From Actinomycetes bacterium (GTDB lineage Bacteria; Actinomycetota; Acidimicrobiia; Acidimicrobiales; JAMCPL01), in NCBI GenBank assembly GCA_021841005.1, contig JAKBVZ010000014.1, positions 1-54,144 on the forward strand: a stretch of DNA of 54,144 nt, written 5' to 3'. The translations under genes were made by a program, and so were the position numbers. The notes under the pieces were generated by a model, which made no database searches, was not told the origin of the DNA, and saw nothing but the letters and a program-made list of their open reading frames with translations. Shown here one piece after another: positions 1 through 9,068 of this stretch (positions within the stretch are counted from its first letter, which is position 1; each line of letters opens with the position of its first letter).

Positions 1-125
1 TGTCCGTATCTGGGGACTTCCGTGTCCGTATCTGGGGACTTCCGTGGCCGTATCTGGGGACTTCTCGTGGCCGTATCTGGGGACTTCTCGTGGCCGCCTA
101 TGGGGACTTTAGCGTGTCCGCCGTC
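1..125. mobile_element. Tandem terminal-type repeats, probable IS21-family end
   Basis: Five degenerate head-to-tail units of 22-24 bp start at 1, 23, 45, 68 and 91. Each contains a GTATCTGGGGACTT-like core and a TGTCCG or TGGCCG start. From memory, multiple GGGGACTT/GTGGCCG repeats are seen at the ends of IS21-family (istA/istB) elements, so this may be one end of such an element whose transposase lies left of the window. No transposase is visible here, so the family call is an inference. The last unit fades out about 30 bases before the first CRISPR repeat. Confidence 0.4.
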
Positions 126-151
126 ACGCTAAGCAGGCTAATCTTAGCCGT

Positions 152-1473
152 GCCTCAATGAAGGGCGGTTCCCGAAAGAACCGCAATCCTATAATCACTA
201 GTCCCGTAGTGACTCATTATCAGCCTCAATGAAGGGCGGTTCCCGAAAGAACCGCAATTTCCAGGGACTCGTCAAACAGATGGAGGGAGAGATAGAAGCC
301 TCAATGAAGGGCGGTTCCCGAAAGAACCGCAATGAATGGTAGAGTTCGATCCTCGTCAGATTACTCGGCCTCAATGAAGGGCGGTTCCCGAAAGAACCGC
401 AATTTCGTATTCAGCGTGGTAATTACGCTGACGTGCCGCCTCAATGAAGGGCGGTTCCCGAAAGAACCGCAATGAAAGCTCACGAGCGTGAAAGGGACAA
501 AGCATTAGGCCTCAATGAAGGGCGGTTCCCGAAAGAACCGCAATTTTATGGACGAGGCAGCAAAAGCTGCAGTTCAAGGAGCCTCAATGAAGGGCGGTTC
601 CCGAAAGAACCGCAATCCGAGCCATCATGCTCGAAGCGGAAGATGAAGAAACTTGCCTCAATGAAGGGCGGTTCCCGAAAGAACCGCAATGTTATTACTG
701 GCTTGTGCCAGAGTGCCCTAGCCCAGCCTCAATGAAGGGCGGTTCCCGAAAGAACCGCAATAATTTCGCTTGCTTTCTTCCGGTGAATGGAGTACAGCCT
801 CAATGAAGGGCGGTTCCCGAAAGAACCGCAATTGGCCGAGGTGCTAGAGGGCGGATACGCTGACGTGCCTCAATGAAGGGCGGTTCCCGAAAGAACCGCA
901 ATTCCGATCCCTGAGAATAGCGATCCGATCTTCATGGCCTCAATGAAGGGCGGTTCCCGAAAGAACCGCAATTCCAAACTTTACACAACCGAAACCTGGA
1001 TACCATGCCTCAATGAAGGGCGGTTCCCGAAAGAACCGCAATTCCTATCTCATCTCGCAATTGTGTATTGGCATATGTGCCTCAATGAAGGGCGGTTCCC
1101 GAAAGAACCGCAATTTTCTCCAGCATACGCAGGAGGGGTCCCAGCCGCAGCCTCAATGAAGGGCGGTTCCCGAAAGAACCGCAATATAGAGCCAGTGAAG
1201 TGTTGGCTAGAGAGATAAGGAGGCCTCAATGAAGGGCGGTTCCCGAAAGAACCGCAATTATATATATATATACGGTAGGGTACCGTATAATGAGCCTCAA
1301 TGAAGGGCGGTTCCCGAAAGAACCGCAATACGCTGGCTGCTGGCGAATTCGTCCTCGCTGGTAAGCCTCAATGAAGGGCGGTTCCCGAAAGAACCGCAAT
1401 GTCCGTCCCATCCCATGGTCCAAATACGAGATTATCCGCCTCAATGAAGGGCGGTTCCCGAAAGAACCGCAAT
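152..1473 (-). CRISPR. Type I-G CRISPR array, 19 repeats
   Basis: Nineteen identical 36-nt repeats start at 152, 223, 298, 368, 438, 509, 581, 655, 726, 797, 867, 937, 1007, 1079, 1150, 1223, 1294, 1365 and 1438. They enclose 18 unique spacers of 34-39 nt. The repeat holds a perfect 7-bp stem, GCGGTTC/GAACCGC, with a 6-nt loop. Read on the minus strand the repeat ends in TTCATTGAGGC after the stem, which suits an 8-nt ATTGAGGC-type crRNA handle and resembles remembered type I-G repeats ending in CATTGAGG. I therefore infer minus-strand transcription, the same direction as the cas operon, with the newest spacers at the right. No repeat is degenerate at either end, so orientation is not proven. 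Confidence 0.97.
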
Positions 1474-1672
1474 TCCATCTAGTATAGCAATGATTTGACC
1501 AGCAAGGATGTCACTACCGTGCGAAGGCTGGGTCCATACGCCCCTCGTAATTGTCGCTTTCACTTCGATACCCGGTACGCGCTGGACTTGACCTGCGATA
1601 ACCATTGCGAACGCTACTAGCAGATCAGTGGTCACCGGGGTCATCGCCGCTTGCAAAGATGCGTGGATGAAT
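1474..1672 (-). promoter_or_regulatory. Probable CRISPR leader with -10-like element
   Basis: This 199-bp stretch lies between cas2 and the array, upstream of the array if transcription is on the minus strand. A TATACT hexamer (minus strand, 1481-1486) sits 7 nt before the first repeat, so a transcript would start at or just inside the repeat. No good -35 hexamer is visible at 16-18 nt spacing. The stretch is not AT-rich as many leaders are. A short minus-strand reading frame crosses it but runs into the repeat and is probably chance. Confidence 0.45.
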
Positions 1673-1984
1673 TCACAAGATAACCCCTTGGCTAGGGGTC
1701 ACCGGTCGAGCACAGCCAAGGTAGGAGACCTGGTCAAGACCCGAGTGGGATGCAGGTCCAAGATCGCACAATAAGACGGAGTCCTCACTCCGATCGATGA
1801 GTTCGGTAAGAGCAACCTTCAGGCGAACGAACTTCGCTGGGCTCACGGCCACCCAAAACACACTGAACTGCACGCGATCTCCGTAGCTCTGCAGCTTTTT
1901 AGCGACCCGCACGCGCCGGATATCGTCGACGATGTCATAGGCAATCACATAATAGTGAGCGGGTCCTGCCGTCACCGGATACAC
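1673..1984 (-). CDS. cas2: CRISPR-associated endonuclease Cas2
   Basis: Cas2 is the small dimeric ferredoxin-fold partner of Cas1 in the spacer-integration complex. The 103-residue length is normal for the family. The N-terminal strand reads YYVIAYDIVDD (residues 11-21), with the conserved acidic residue at Asp17, followed by the helix RRVRVAKKLQSYGDRVQFSVF typical of the family. The start is GTG and overlaps the 3' end of the cas4/cas1 fusion by 13 bp, so the two are translationally coupled. It is the last gene of the minus-strand cas operon and the one next to the array. Confidence 0.93.
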   Translation of the reverse strand: MYPVTAGPAHYYVIAYDIVDDIRRVRVAKKLQSYGDRVQFSVFWVAVSPAKFVRLKVALTELIDRSEDSVLLCDLGPASHSGLDQVSYLGCARPVTPSQGVIL

Positions 1985-3576
1985 ACCCCCCGGTACCTAG
2001 GCTGTGTCCCGTCGATCACACCAAGCACCAGGCGGGCCTGAATCTCCATAGCCCGCCTCCAAGTTACCTCGTAGCTAAAGGTAGGATGCCGAAACCGACC
2101 CGTGACCCGTCGCTCGTAGGCAGCGATAAGTGCTCGCTTACCAGCGGACCGCAACTGAGTGGCACCAAGTACGTCAGTGAAGTCCGAAACCTTCAGTTCT
2201 CCGTTGTTGAATGCACCGATGACGGCCGAATCGGCGACAGGAGCGCGAAACTCCTCACAGATATCGAGCGCCAAGGCCGGTTTATTCCGGGAGCTGGAAT
2301 GAAGGAATCCAGCATGAGGATCGAGTCCGGTGGCCAGAACTGCTCGGATGACATCAGCTAGGAGCAACGCGTAGGCGAAATTGAGGGCAGAATTAACAGG
2401 GTCAAGTGCTGGGCGTCGAGTCCGTACCGAGAAGCTCGACCGTAAAGCTGCACCGCTTCCCTTCAACATGGTTGAAAACGCTGCGAAATAACGCGATGCA
2501 GCGTCGCCTTCGATCCCGAGGAGCACCTCCAGAGACTCAGCTTTGAGGGCTTGCTTGCTCAGGCTTCGGATTCTTGCCACTGCCTCGGGTGCCTGGCCGA
2601 GGCGGCGCAGAAGCGTACCCTGGTTCGTAATCTTAGCCACGACGAACTGCTTGGCTAATTCGAGATTACCCTGTACAGAGGCAATGTGCTGAGGGGACCG
2701 AACTGCCCCATTCGGTGAGAAGGCCGTGGAAGCCCACCCGACGACCCTGCCCGAGCTAGTGCACCAGACGACGGGAAGCGAGCGCCAGAGCAGTTCTCGA
2801 AGCAAACCGCCGCTCATGTCTACGTTGCCATGGATCACTACGCCTTGCACTCGCTCCAGTGGCATCGTTCCGACGAGTTCGCCATCATGGTGAACAAGCA
2901 CCCGCCCCGAACGAACCGATGCCCTTGCTCCTGGCGTTGCCAGATGTAGCACCTGAGTATCGGGATCGGCAACCACGATGCGCCGTCGAACAGGCTCGAG
3001 ACGTCGCTCGTCGGGGAGACAGACTGAGATGTGTGAACACGTCGAACAACGGGGATCGTCCTCGAGCGGCGCTGGCGCATTACTCGACTCTAAAAGGGTC
3101 GCGGTGGCCCTCACGGCCTCCTCGGCTGCAGCGATTTCCCCAGTCCCGGCTAGGACCGGCTTTCTTATCTTGTGAGTGGTGAAGTATACAGCCTGTCCAG
3201 ACACTTCATAACCCATATCACGCAGGGCGGCCGCCTGGAGGATGACTTGCACCTTCATTGGCTCAGTCAACTCGGGGCGATGCCGTACAGGTGTGGCCTT
3301 GTACTCGACAACTGTGACACTGCCATCAGGCGCCCGCTCGATCGTGTCACACCGTCCGACAACCCCTAGGCGCTCCGAGCGAACATCTACTGCCCGGAGT
3401 GTAGCTTCCCGACTCGTAGAGGAATCGTCTGTGGCCTGATGATCTCGGGTCCCGATGGCCATCTGCAACGTGTCGGTCGTTTCTCCGGCCGCCTCCAACC
3501 ATGCGCGACGAGGACAGAATACGTAATGCGAGACAAGACTTATTGGTATGAGAAACTTATCGCCAGGTATTAGCAT
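1972..3576 (-). CDS. cas4-cas1: Cas4/Cas1 fusion protein
   Basis: This 534-residue adaptation protein is a fusion characteristic of type I-G. Residues 1-195 are a Cas4 RecB-like nuclease: Cys21 in FCPRRAW, Asp77 in GRCD, Glu91 and Lys93 in VVEYK, and the cluster Cys177/Cys180/Cys186, which together fit an Fe-S cluster and a PD-(D/E)XK site. Residues from about 200 to the end are Cas1, with the expected metal ligands Glu356 (GIEGD), His426 (GFLHSSSRNKP) and Asp438/Glu441 (LDICEEF). Cas4 trims and PAM-selects prespacers, and Cas1-Cas2 integrates them. The ATG shares one base with the stop of the upstream gene (TAATG), with AGGTG seven bases before it. All key residues are present, so it should be active. 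Confidence 0.95.
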   Translation of the reverse strand: MLIPGDKFLIPISLVSHYVFCPRRAWLEAAGETTDTLQMAIGTRDHQATDDSSTSREATLRAVDVRSERLGVVGRCDTIERAPDGSVTVVEYKATPVRHRPELTEPMKVQVILQAAALRDMGYEVSGQAVYFTTHKIRKPVLAGTGEIAAAEEAVRATATLLESSNAPAPLEDDPRCSTCSHISVCLPDERRLEPVRRRIVVADPDTQVLHLATPGARASVRSGRVLVHHDGELVGTMPLERVQGVVIHGNVDMSGGLLRELLWRSLPVVWCTSSGRVVGWASTAFSPNGAVRSPQHIASVQGNLELAKQFVVAKITNQGTLLRRLGQAPEAVARIRSLSKQALKAESLEVLLGIEGDAASRYFAAFSTMLKGSGAALRSSFSVRTRRPALDPVNSALNFAYALLLADVIRAVLATGLDPHAGFLHSSSRNKPALALDICEEFRAPVADSAVIGAFNNGELKVSDFTDVLGATQLRSAGKRALIAAYERRVTGRFRHPTFSYEVTWRRAMEIQARLVLGVIDGTQPRYRGVCIR

Positions 3577-4721
3577 TAGTTTTCACCTAGTTTATGTATT
3601 ATACCCTGCTGAGCCCTACGTTCAGGAGCGTTAGCACTACCATATATTTTTATAGGAAACGTGATAACAGCCTGTATTCCACGAGCGACCAGCCATCTCT
3701 CTGAAGCAACAAAAATGGCTTCTTGTGCTTGCTCATCTACAGCATGCTTAGCAAACTCTCGCAGCTGCCTGCTCGCTATGATTGTACGGAGTCGACTCGG
3801 TGTCCATGCACCCTGCCAAACCGGAACATAGAAATTGTCTCCTGAAGGACTGCCAAGGTGCCCCGCAGTAGTAGCAACTTTACGAGTTGACAAAGACAAA
3901 GGAAACTGCGAAATTCCCCAAAGTGCACACCACGCCACCACGTCGTCGACTGGTCCCAGTCCACGGAACCCAGTCGCTGAGCGGCTGTCTGGCTTGTTTT
4001 CACCGCGTTCGTCGTTCACGATTTCTCCTCGTAGGGCTTTGACGACATCCTCTGGCGGTCGTTCACCGACGTGTTTGGTTAGTGGCTTGAAACGACTGGT
4101 TACGATCTCTGCGCCCCTGTTCCTTGGCTGCATCTCTAGACGACTACTCCCGTAGTCCTGTGTCTCCTCTCCCTTGCTATTGAGCCTCCAGTAACACGGC
4201 TCACCCAGGCTCCATAACAATCGCAAATCGACCCAAGAGCGCTTCTCCGTTAAGTCATTGAGCACCGACCACCGCTTGCGTTGAAGACTACTCCAATTCC
4301 TCCAATCAAAGATCGTTGCGATTCGTGGAATCATAAGTTTAGAGATCGCAATCACATTTTTTTGGAAACTATCCCGGTTCATCCAATCAAAGATCGTTGC
4401 GATACGTGGGCTCATGAGTCCAAGGTCCGCAATCGCAGGTTCACCCTTCCTCATCACGAACAACTCTACCCGCTTGGACGGCCACGCTCCTTTATTGGAC
4501 AGAGCCTGTGCATGCTTAGTAACCACCTCGCCAATCTTCTCTTCACTAAGACCTACTCCTGATAAACATGGCTGTGGCGTCATGCCTCCTGTCCAGGCAA
4601 GTCGGAGATTGATGGAAGGCTCGGCTTCGAGAATCGAGGCCAAACCGTAGAATGCCATGTGGGTGAGGAGCGTAGTTGGACTCTCCACACCGAGTACGAA
4701 ACATTCTTCCTCTGCGTTCAT
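3576..4721 (-). CDS. csb3: Cas8-like type I-G subunit, probably Csb3
   Basis: This 381-residue protein occupies the position of the large subunit (Cas8u2/Csb3) between cas3 and cas4/cas1. I assign it mainly from context and size: it is far shorter than Csx17, the alternative Cas8 of this subtype. The chosen ATG at 4721 overlaps the cas3 stop (ATGA) and has AGGGAGGG just upstream; a longer frame starts at 4787 inside cas3. In a Cascade complex this subunit would help PAM recognition and Cas3 recruitment. Residues 96-122 and 123-149 form a diverged in-frame tandem duplication sharing PRIATIFDW. No catalytic motif is expected or seen. An unrelated accessory Cas protein cannot be excluded. Confidence 0.65.
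   Translation of the reverse strand: MNAEEECFVLGVESPTTLLTHMAFYGLASILEAEPSINLRLAWTGGMTPQPCLSGVGLSEEKIGEVVTKHAQALSNKGAWPSKRVELFVMRKGEPAIADLGLMSPRIATIFDWMNRDSFQKNVIAISKLMIPRIATIFDWRNWSSLQRKRWSVLNDLTEKRSWVDLRLLWSLGEPCYWRLNSKGEETQDYGSSRLEMQPRNRGAEIVTSRFKPLTKHVGERPPEDVVKALRGEIVNDERGENKPDSRSATGFRGLGPVDDVVAWCALWGISQFPLSLSTRKVATTAGHLGSPSGDNFYVPVWQGAWTPSRLRTIIASRQLREFAKHAVDEQAQEAIFVASERWLVARGIQAVITFPIKIYGSANAPERRAQQGIIHKLGEN
4275..4436 (-). repeat. 81-bp diverged tandem duplication inside csb3
   Basis: Two consecutive 81-bp blocks (4356-4436 and 4275-4355, minus-strand order) encode 27-residue units with 16 identical residues, including an unbroken PRIATIFDW. The copies have drifted at DNA level, so the duplication is not a recent assembly error. 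Confidence 0.9.
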
Positions 4722-7507
4722 GATCCCTCCCCTGATACTTGGCCATCCGCTGCCCGCAGTAATGCTTCCAGATATGCGCATGCCCATACGCCAAAACGTC
4801 TATGTGTTCGTTCGATGATCTCATCCCATTCCCCTTCGTCAAACAACCGAATAGCTAAATTCTGATACTTCTCGTCCGGTCCCAGCTCATTGCTTATATG
4901 AGGAAAGCTCGCACGCCCATAACCGTGACTAGTACCAATCAAACGAAGCACAAGGTCTCGGTAGTGCTGGGGAAGATTATGATTGATGAGTTTCTCCCAG
5001 GCTTTTAGCACCGACAACTGTTCATGACGCCAATTAACCGGAAGTTTTGCGTATGACCGATTCCTCGATGCTGAGTTCGACAGGCTTTTAGCCCAAAGCT
5101 TCTCTTTATCGCAAGGTTCCTCAATATCAGTGTTGCCGAGAACTTCTACTTGGAACCTGGGATCTTCCTTGCCTTTGTCATGGTACAAACCTGCCTGAGC
5201 GAGCACCTTAATCATCTCGTCATCAAGACCTATCCTCTCAGCTATATCTTGAGCTCGTTCGCCTACCTCGGTACAATGGTTATTTAAAAGAACAGGCTTA
5301 TCCGATGGTGTCCAGGTCTGGCGAACAATGTCATCGCTAACTGCTCGCCTCTGGTCTACGACCACTAGTCGGACAAGTTGTTCGTCTTCATAAAACGGGA
5401 TAACATCGCACTCTTTGATCCTACCCTTGAGTAGTTTTGCCGCTGGTTCAACCATCGGGCTCTGTTCGGTCATGGACATAAGCAACCCAGCCAAGGAATT
5501 CCTGGCCTGCCTTGGTTCCATTCCTTCGGAGCACCACTCGGCCCAATACTTAAGTACCTCATCTACATTCTCCCCCCAGGTCGACGCGTCGATACGCAAG
5601 ACGACATCACCTGGGCCTGGATTACGTTTGGCTTCGAGTACGTCATCCATACGTTCTTTAAGTACATCATCCATACCTTCTTTACCTTCAGGTACGGCAA
5701 CCCCGAAGGTAAACACAATAGCCTTGTCATCAAGAATGAGAATGTCGCCCGGTCGGAATCGCGGTATGTTGTCATGGCTCACTACATCGATCTCGTCCTC
5801 CCGCGATACCAGAATCGTTCCCCATTCTTCTTTGAGCGCCTGCTCAAGTATCTTGCGAACATCCCAGAGTGGAGCAGGAAATACCTCATGGGACCGAGGC
5901 GGTAGTGCACGCAGGAGTTCAACCGCTTGGGTAGAATCCTCGGGCAAAGCGTGACGGACTACGATGCCTGCTTCTGGCATCTCCGATTCAAGATTATCGT
6001 CCAACCAAAGATCAAGCTCTGGTTGTGGGTCAACGTCGTCACTAGTACGTGACCACCACCAACTGTCAGCCAGTTCGACCCGTTGGTAAAGAGTTCGTCG
6101 CTGTAAGGCTACAGGTGGAGAACACTCCCTGAGTGCAGATGGTGATATTCCGTAGGAATCGTTCTCTCGTTTTTGTAACCACTCAAGCGCTTCCTGGAGT
6201 TCGTCGGCAGTATAGGGACCCCACTCACCTTTTTTCTCGGTCTTCGGCACCTTCACATTCTTAGGAACCACCACAACAAAACGTGTGGATTCTCTTTTGC
6301 CTAGGCGGTTTACTCGACCTGCTCGTTGTGCCAATGCTCCACCAGGAGCAAGCTCAGAGAGTGCAGCCGAGAGGTCGAGATCAACGCCTACCTCAAGGGA
6401 TTGGGTAGTAACGAGGACATCCACAGCCTCATTACCAGCTAAGTCGAGCAAACCTGGATAATTGTTCCTAATCTGTTCCACATCGTGATCTCGAAGACGA
6501 CCGCAAACAAGAACAACACTAAGGGGCTTTCTATCGAATTCAGTTTTCCGAAGTTTATCAGCGACATCGATAGCCATACGTACCGTATTTACGAATACAC
6601 CTACCGTAGGACCAAAAGACTTGCGTAGGTCCACTACTTTCTCTTTAACTTGGTTTACCAGATCATAGCGGTTATCTGGCTTGGCTGGCCAATGGGTCGT
6701 TCTTAAAATCTCAACTGGTTTAGGGGTACACAGTCGTTTGTTTAGAACCTGTATGTCTAGGTCCTCTTGGGTAGTTTTAAGTACCGACTCCTTATCAGCG
6801 GTAGGCGTGGCTGTTACCTCTATTACTTGGAGCGTAGGCACATTCAGTTCCTCATCTACCGTATCTTCCAGCTTGGCGACACTTCGAGCGGTTACGAGCA
6901 ATTGGCGACAAAGATGAGCCTCATCTACAACTGCAACCGTGTCAAATGCCATAAGTCCTGCCTCTCGTGGCCTTGCTTTAGGAGAACTGCCATAACCATG
7001 CAGGAGCAGGCGGCTCCCCCACATGTCCGGTGTGCAACTGAGCACAGCACAGGCAACTGGATCATCCCTCCACGCTCGAGGAGCTGGTAGTCCTCCTCGG
7101 ATACGAGCAACCACAAGCGGACTATCTGAGTCAGGTGCTTTCGACCAACGTAATGATTGGAGAGCATCTGCTACTTGTCGAAGTACTGGCGAAGATGGTT
7201 TTTTAAGGAGTTCTGCCAAATCCCGAGCATGCTCATACTGACTATCAACCAATACACGTCTTGGTACAATCAATGCCAATCTCCGAGGAACAACAACCTT
7301 TGCTTCAGAGACCATGGCTGCTACAGCAAACACATGAGCATCTATAACCGACGTTTTTCCTCCACCTGTTGGAACGGCAATTTGTTCAGGCCAATGGCCT
7401 GTCTCAAGAAGTTGTTTAACAAGACGCATTTGCCAGGGGAAAGGTTGTGCACCTTTATGTGCTTCGCCAAAGAACTCTTTGAAGTCATCCAAAGTAAGTG
7501 GTGTCAT
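4718..7507 (-). CDS. cas3: Cas3 helicase-nuclease, C-terminal HD type
   Basis: This 929-residue protein is the effector nuclease-helicase that unwinds and degrades DNA marked by Cascade. The SF2 helicase comes first: Walker A PTGGGKT at residues 46-52, DEAH at 195-198, motif III-like VTATP, TQSLEVGVDLD, and motif VI QRAGRVNRLG. The HD nuclease lies at the C-terminus: HDKGK begins at His776, with further histidines in WRHEQ and TSHGYG and an Asp in RAADG. This helicase-then-HD order is the reverse of most type I Cas3 proteins and is what I expect in type I-G. The ATG overlaps the csb2 stop (ATGA). All core motifs are intact. Confidence 0.93.
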   Translation of the reverse strand: MTPLTLDDFKEFFGEAHKGAQPFPWQMRLVKQLLETGHWPEQIAVPTGGGKTSVIDAHVFAVAAMVSEAKVVVPRRLALIVPRRVLVDSQYEHARDLAELLKKPSSPVLRQVADALQSLRWSKAPDSDSPLVVARIRGGLPAPRAWRDDPVACAVLSCTPDMWGSRLLLHGYGSSPKARPREAGLMAFDTVAVVDEAHLCRQLLVTARSVAKLEDTVDEELNVPTLQVIEVTATPTADKESVLKTTQEDLDIQVLNKRLCTPKPVEILRTTHWPAKPDNRYDLVNQVKEKVVDLRKSFGPTVGVFVNTVRMAIDVADKLRKTEFDRKPLSVVLVCGRLRDHDVEQIRNNYPGLLDLAGNEAVDVLVTTQSLEVGVDLDLSAALSELAPGGALAQRAGRVNRLGKRESTRFVVVVPKNVKVPKTEKKGEWGPYTADELQEALEWLQKRENDSYGISPSALRECSPPVALQRRTLYQRVELADSWWWSRTSDDVDPQPELDLWLDDNLESEMPEAGIVVRHALPEDSTQAVELLRALPPRSHEVFPAPLWDVRKILEQALKEEWGTILVSREDEIDVVSHDNIPRFRPGDILILDDKAIVFTFGVAVPEGKEGMDDVLKERMDDVLEAKRNPGPGDVVLRIDASTWGENVDEVLKYWAEWCSEGMEPRQARNSLAGLLMSMTEQSPMVEPAAKLLKGRIKECDVIPFYEDEQLVRLVVVDQRRAVSDDIVRQTWTPSDKPVLLNNHCTEVGERAQDIAERIGLDDEMIKVLAQAGLYHDKGKEDPRFQVEVLGNTDIEEPCDKEKLWAKSLSNSASRNRSYAKLPVNWRHEQLSVLKAWEKLINHNLPQHYRDLVLRLIGTSHGYGRASFPHISNELGPDEKYQNLAIRLFDEGEWDEIIERTHRRFGVWACAYLEALLRAADGQVSGEGS

Positions 7508-9066
7508 GATACTACTTCTTGCTGGTTTGAAGCAATATCGATTGGATAGAGTAGTCCACCGCCAAGATGACGACTCTGTCCGATAGCCACCAGTGCTTGT
7601 GGATGAGCTAACTGCCCGAGATTGAGAAGAGCCCGATAAGGACGAACGACAACACCAGGGTTTACTCGGTGTACAAACCGGGTAAGATCGCCGTCAGTAA
7701 CCATTGAGAGTCTGTTGACTGAAACACCATGCTCTTTTACCTTATTCGCCAAGGCCACTTGCCAGCTGACACCATGTCCTGGTTCGATCAGGGAATCTCG
7801 CCAAACCAGTCCAATCGACAAAGCAACAGCATCGGCCATTGACCATTCTCTACGTCGGGGTGGTCGTCCATCAGGCACTGAGGCAGGAATAGTAAACCAA
7901 TGGCGTTCGTAGCCCATAGCCACAGGAGACCAGAAATGCGAGGCATCAAAAACAAGTGTCTTTTTGTCGGTACGCCTAGCGAATTGTTTACCAGGACCAC
8001 GCAAGAATTGAAGTTTGTTCACCGCTTGAGCTATTACCTCCACATCACTTGTGGTAGCATTGCTAGGGACGAGAACGGCCATTACAGCCTGTACAGTATC
8101 CCCGAGTTTTTCTTTGATATATGAGGGCAACACTTCTGCTTCGAGGAAGTGTATAGCTACCCGATTAGCTGGTTTAGTGGCATCTGTCGGATATACCCCG
8201 CTCAAGATGGCTGGTGCATCATTGCCGACCAGGGATATAAGAGCACGATGCATCGCAACCGCCCAACGAACGCGCCAATCTAGATCGATATCCTGATCAA
8301 TAGGTACAAGGAATACCGTGGACCACGGAGAAACCAATGGTTCGGGCTCCACTGACCGATAACGGACTACTCTAAGTGCCTTTCGCCACGGCGGAGCGCT
8401 TATCTCCTTTTCCTTTGTCTTGACTTGATCTTCTGGGATAGTTGGCAACTCCTTATAGCGGACCTCAATTTCCTGTTGAATCAGCTCTTCTGTCCTGCCT
8501 TTAATCGGGACATCGAAATCCCATCCTGATCCGATAAATAGGTTCGCTTTGTCATCTCTTTGATGTGTAGGTTGTGCATCTTCAACACTCACTCGAAGCC
8601 TCACGGGTGTCTCAGCCATACCCAAATGAGACACATCAGAGCACAGCTCAGCCAATGAATCCCTCACCTCATCTGACGGTGGGTTATCCCAGACCCATGC
8701 AATAGGACCATCCACAGCTATTGAAAACGTAGCTGGTTTCATGGGCTTCTGTATTATGTATCCCATTTTTTGCCGCTTTTCGAGAAGCCCAATCTCTCGA
8801 TAAGCAATCCCAGGAAATAATTTCTTAATAAAGTTGGGTAATGATATACCATCGGGAGGGTTATTCTCTAGCCACTCCAATGCCTCCTTGTCTGTCGGAT
8901 TTGGTGTCAGATGATTGTTATCAATCTCTGCACGCGGACCAGTTGCCGCAGCACAAAGGAGTGCCGCGTGCAATCGAGCAACCGAAGGGAACGTATCGAT
9001 ATTGCTGGAACCAACATGTCCCCGATAGATACCCAGTGGCAGTTCGGCTATAAGAGCAAATCCCAT
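7504..9066 (-). CDS. csb2: Csb2, Cas5-Cas6 fusion of type I-G
   Basis: This 520-residue protein matches the GSU0054/Csb2 family, in which a Cas5-like N-terminal half is joined to a Cas6-like C-terminal half. The start MGFALIAELPLGIYRGH is a RAMP-type first strand. Near the C-terminus, GQSRHLGGGLLYP (about residues 496-508) is the glycine-rich loop typical of Cas6 ferredoxin folds. It should both process pre-crRNA at the repeat stem and hold the crRNA 5' handle in Cascade. It starts 2 bp after csb1 and overlaps cas3 by 4 bp. The exact catalytic histidine for RNA cleavage cannot be picked out by eye. Confidence 0.88.
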   Translation of the reverse strand: MGFALIAELPLGIYRGHVGSSNIDTFPSVARLHAALLCAAATGPRAEIDNNHLTPNPTDKEALEWLENNPPDGISLPNFIKKLFPGIAYREIGLLEKRQKMGYIIQKPMKPATFSIAVDGPIAWVWDNPPSDEVRDSLAELCSDVSHLGMAETPVRLRVSVEDAQPTHQRDDKANLFIGSGWDFDVPIKGRTEELIQQEIEVRYKELPTIPEDQVKTKEKEISAPPWRKALRVVRYRSVEPEPLVSPWSTVFLVPIDQDIDLDWRVRWAVAMHRALISLVGNDAPAILSGVYPTDATKPANRVAIHFLEAEVLPSYIKEKLGDTVQAVMAVLVPSNATTSDVEVIAQAVNKLQFLRGPGKQFARRTDKKTLVFDASHFWSPVAMGYERHWFTIPASVPDGRPPRRREWSMADAVALSIGLVWRDSLIEPGHGVSWQVALANKVKEHGVSVNRLSMVTDGDLTRFVHRVNPGVVVRPYRALLNLGQLAHPQALVAIGQSRHLGGGLLYPIDIASNQQEVVS

Positions 9067-9068
9067 TT

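Noticed and set aside
472-1656. Several open frames on both strands across 472-1656
   Set aside because: Their translations are periodic copies of the CRISPR repeat (for example LNEGRFPKEPQ and CGSFGNRPSL) and end in spacers; they are not genes.
1441-1656. Minus-strand frame in the leader region
   Set aside because: The translation is plausible in its first half but continues into the CRISPR repeat; the region is better explained as the leader.
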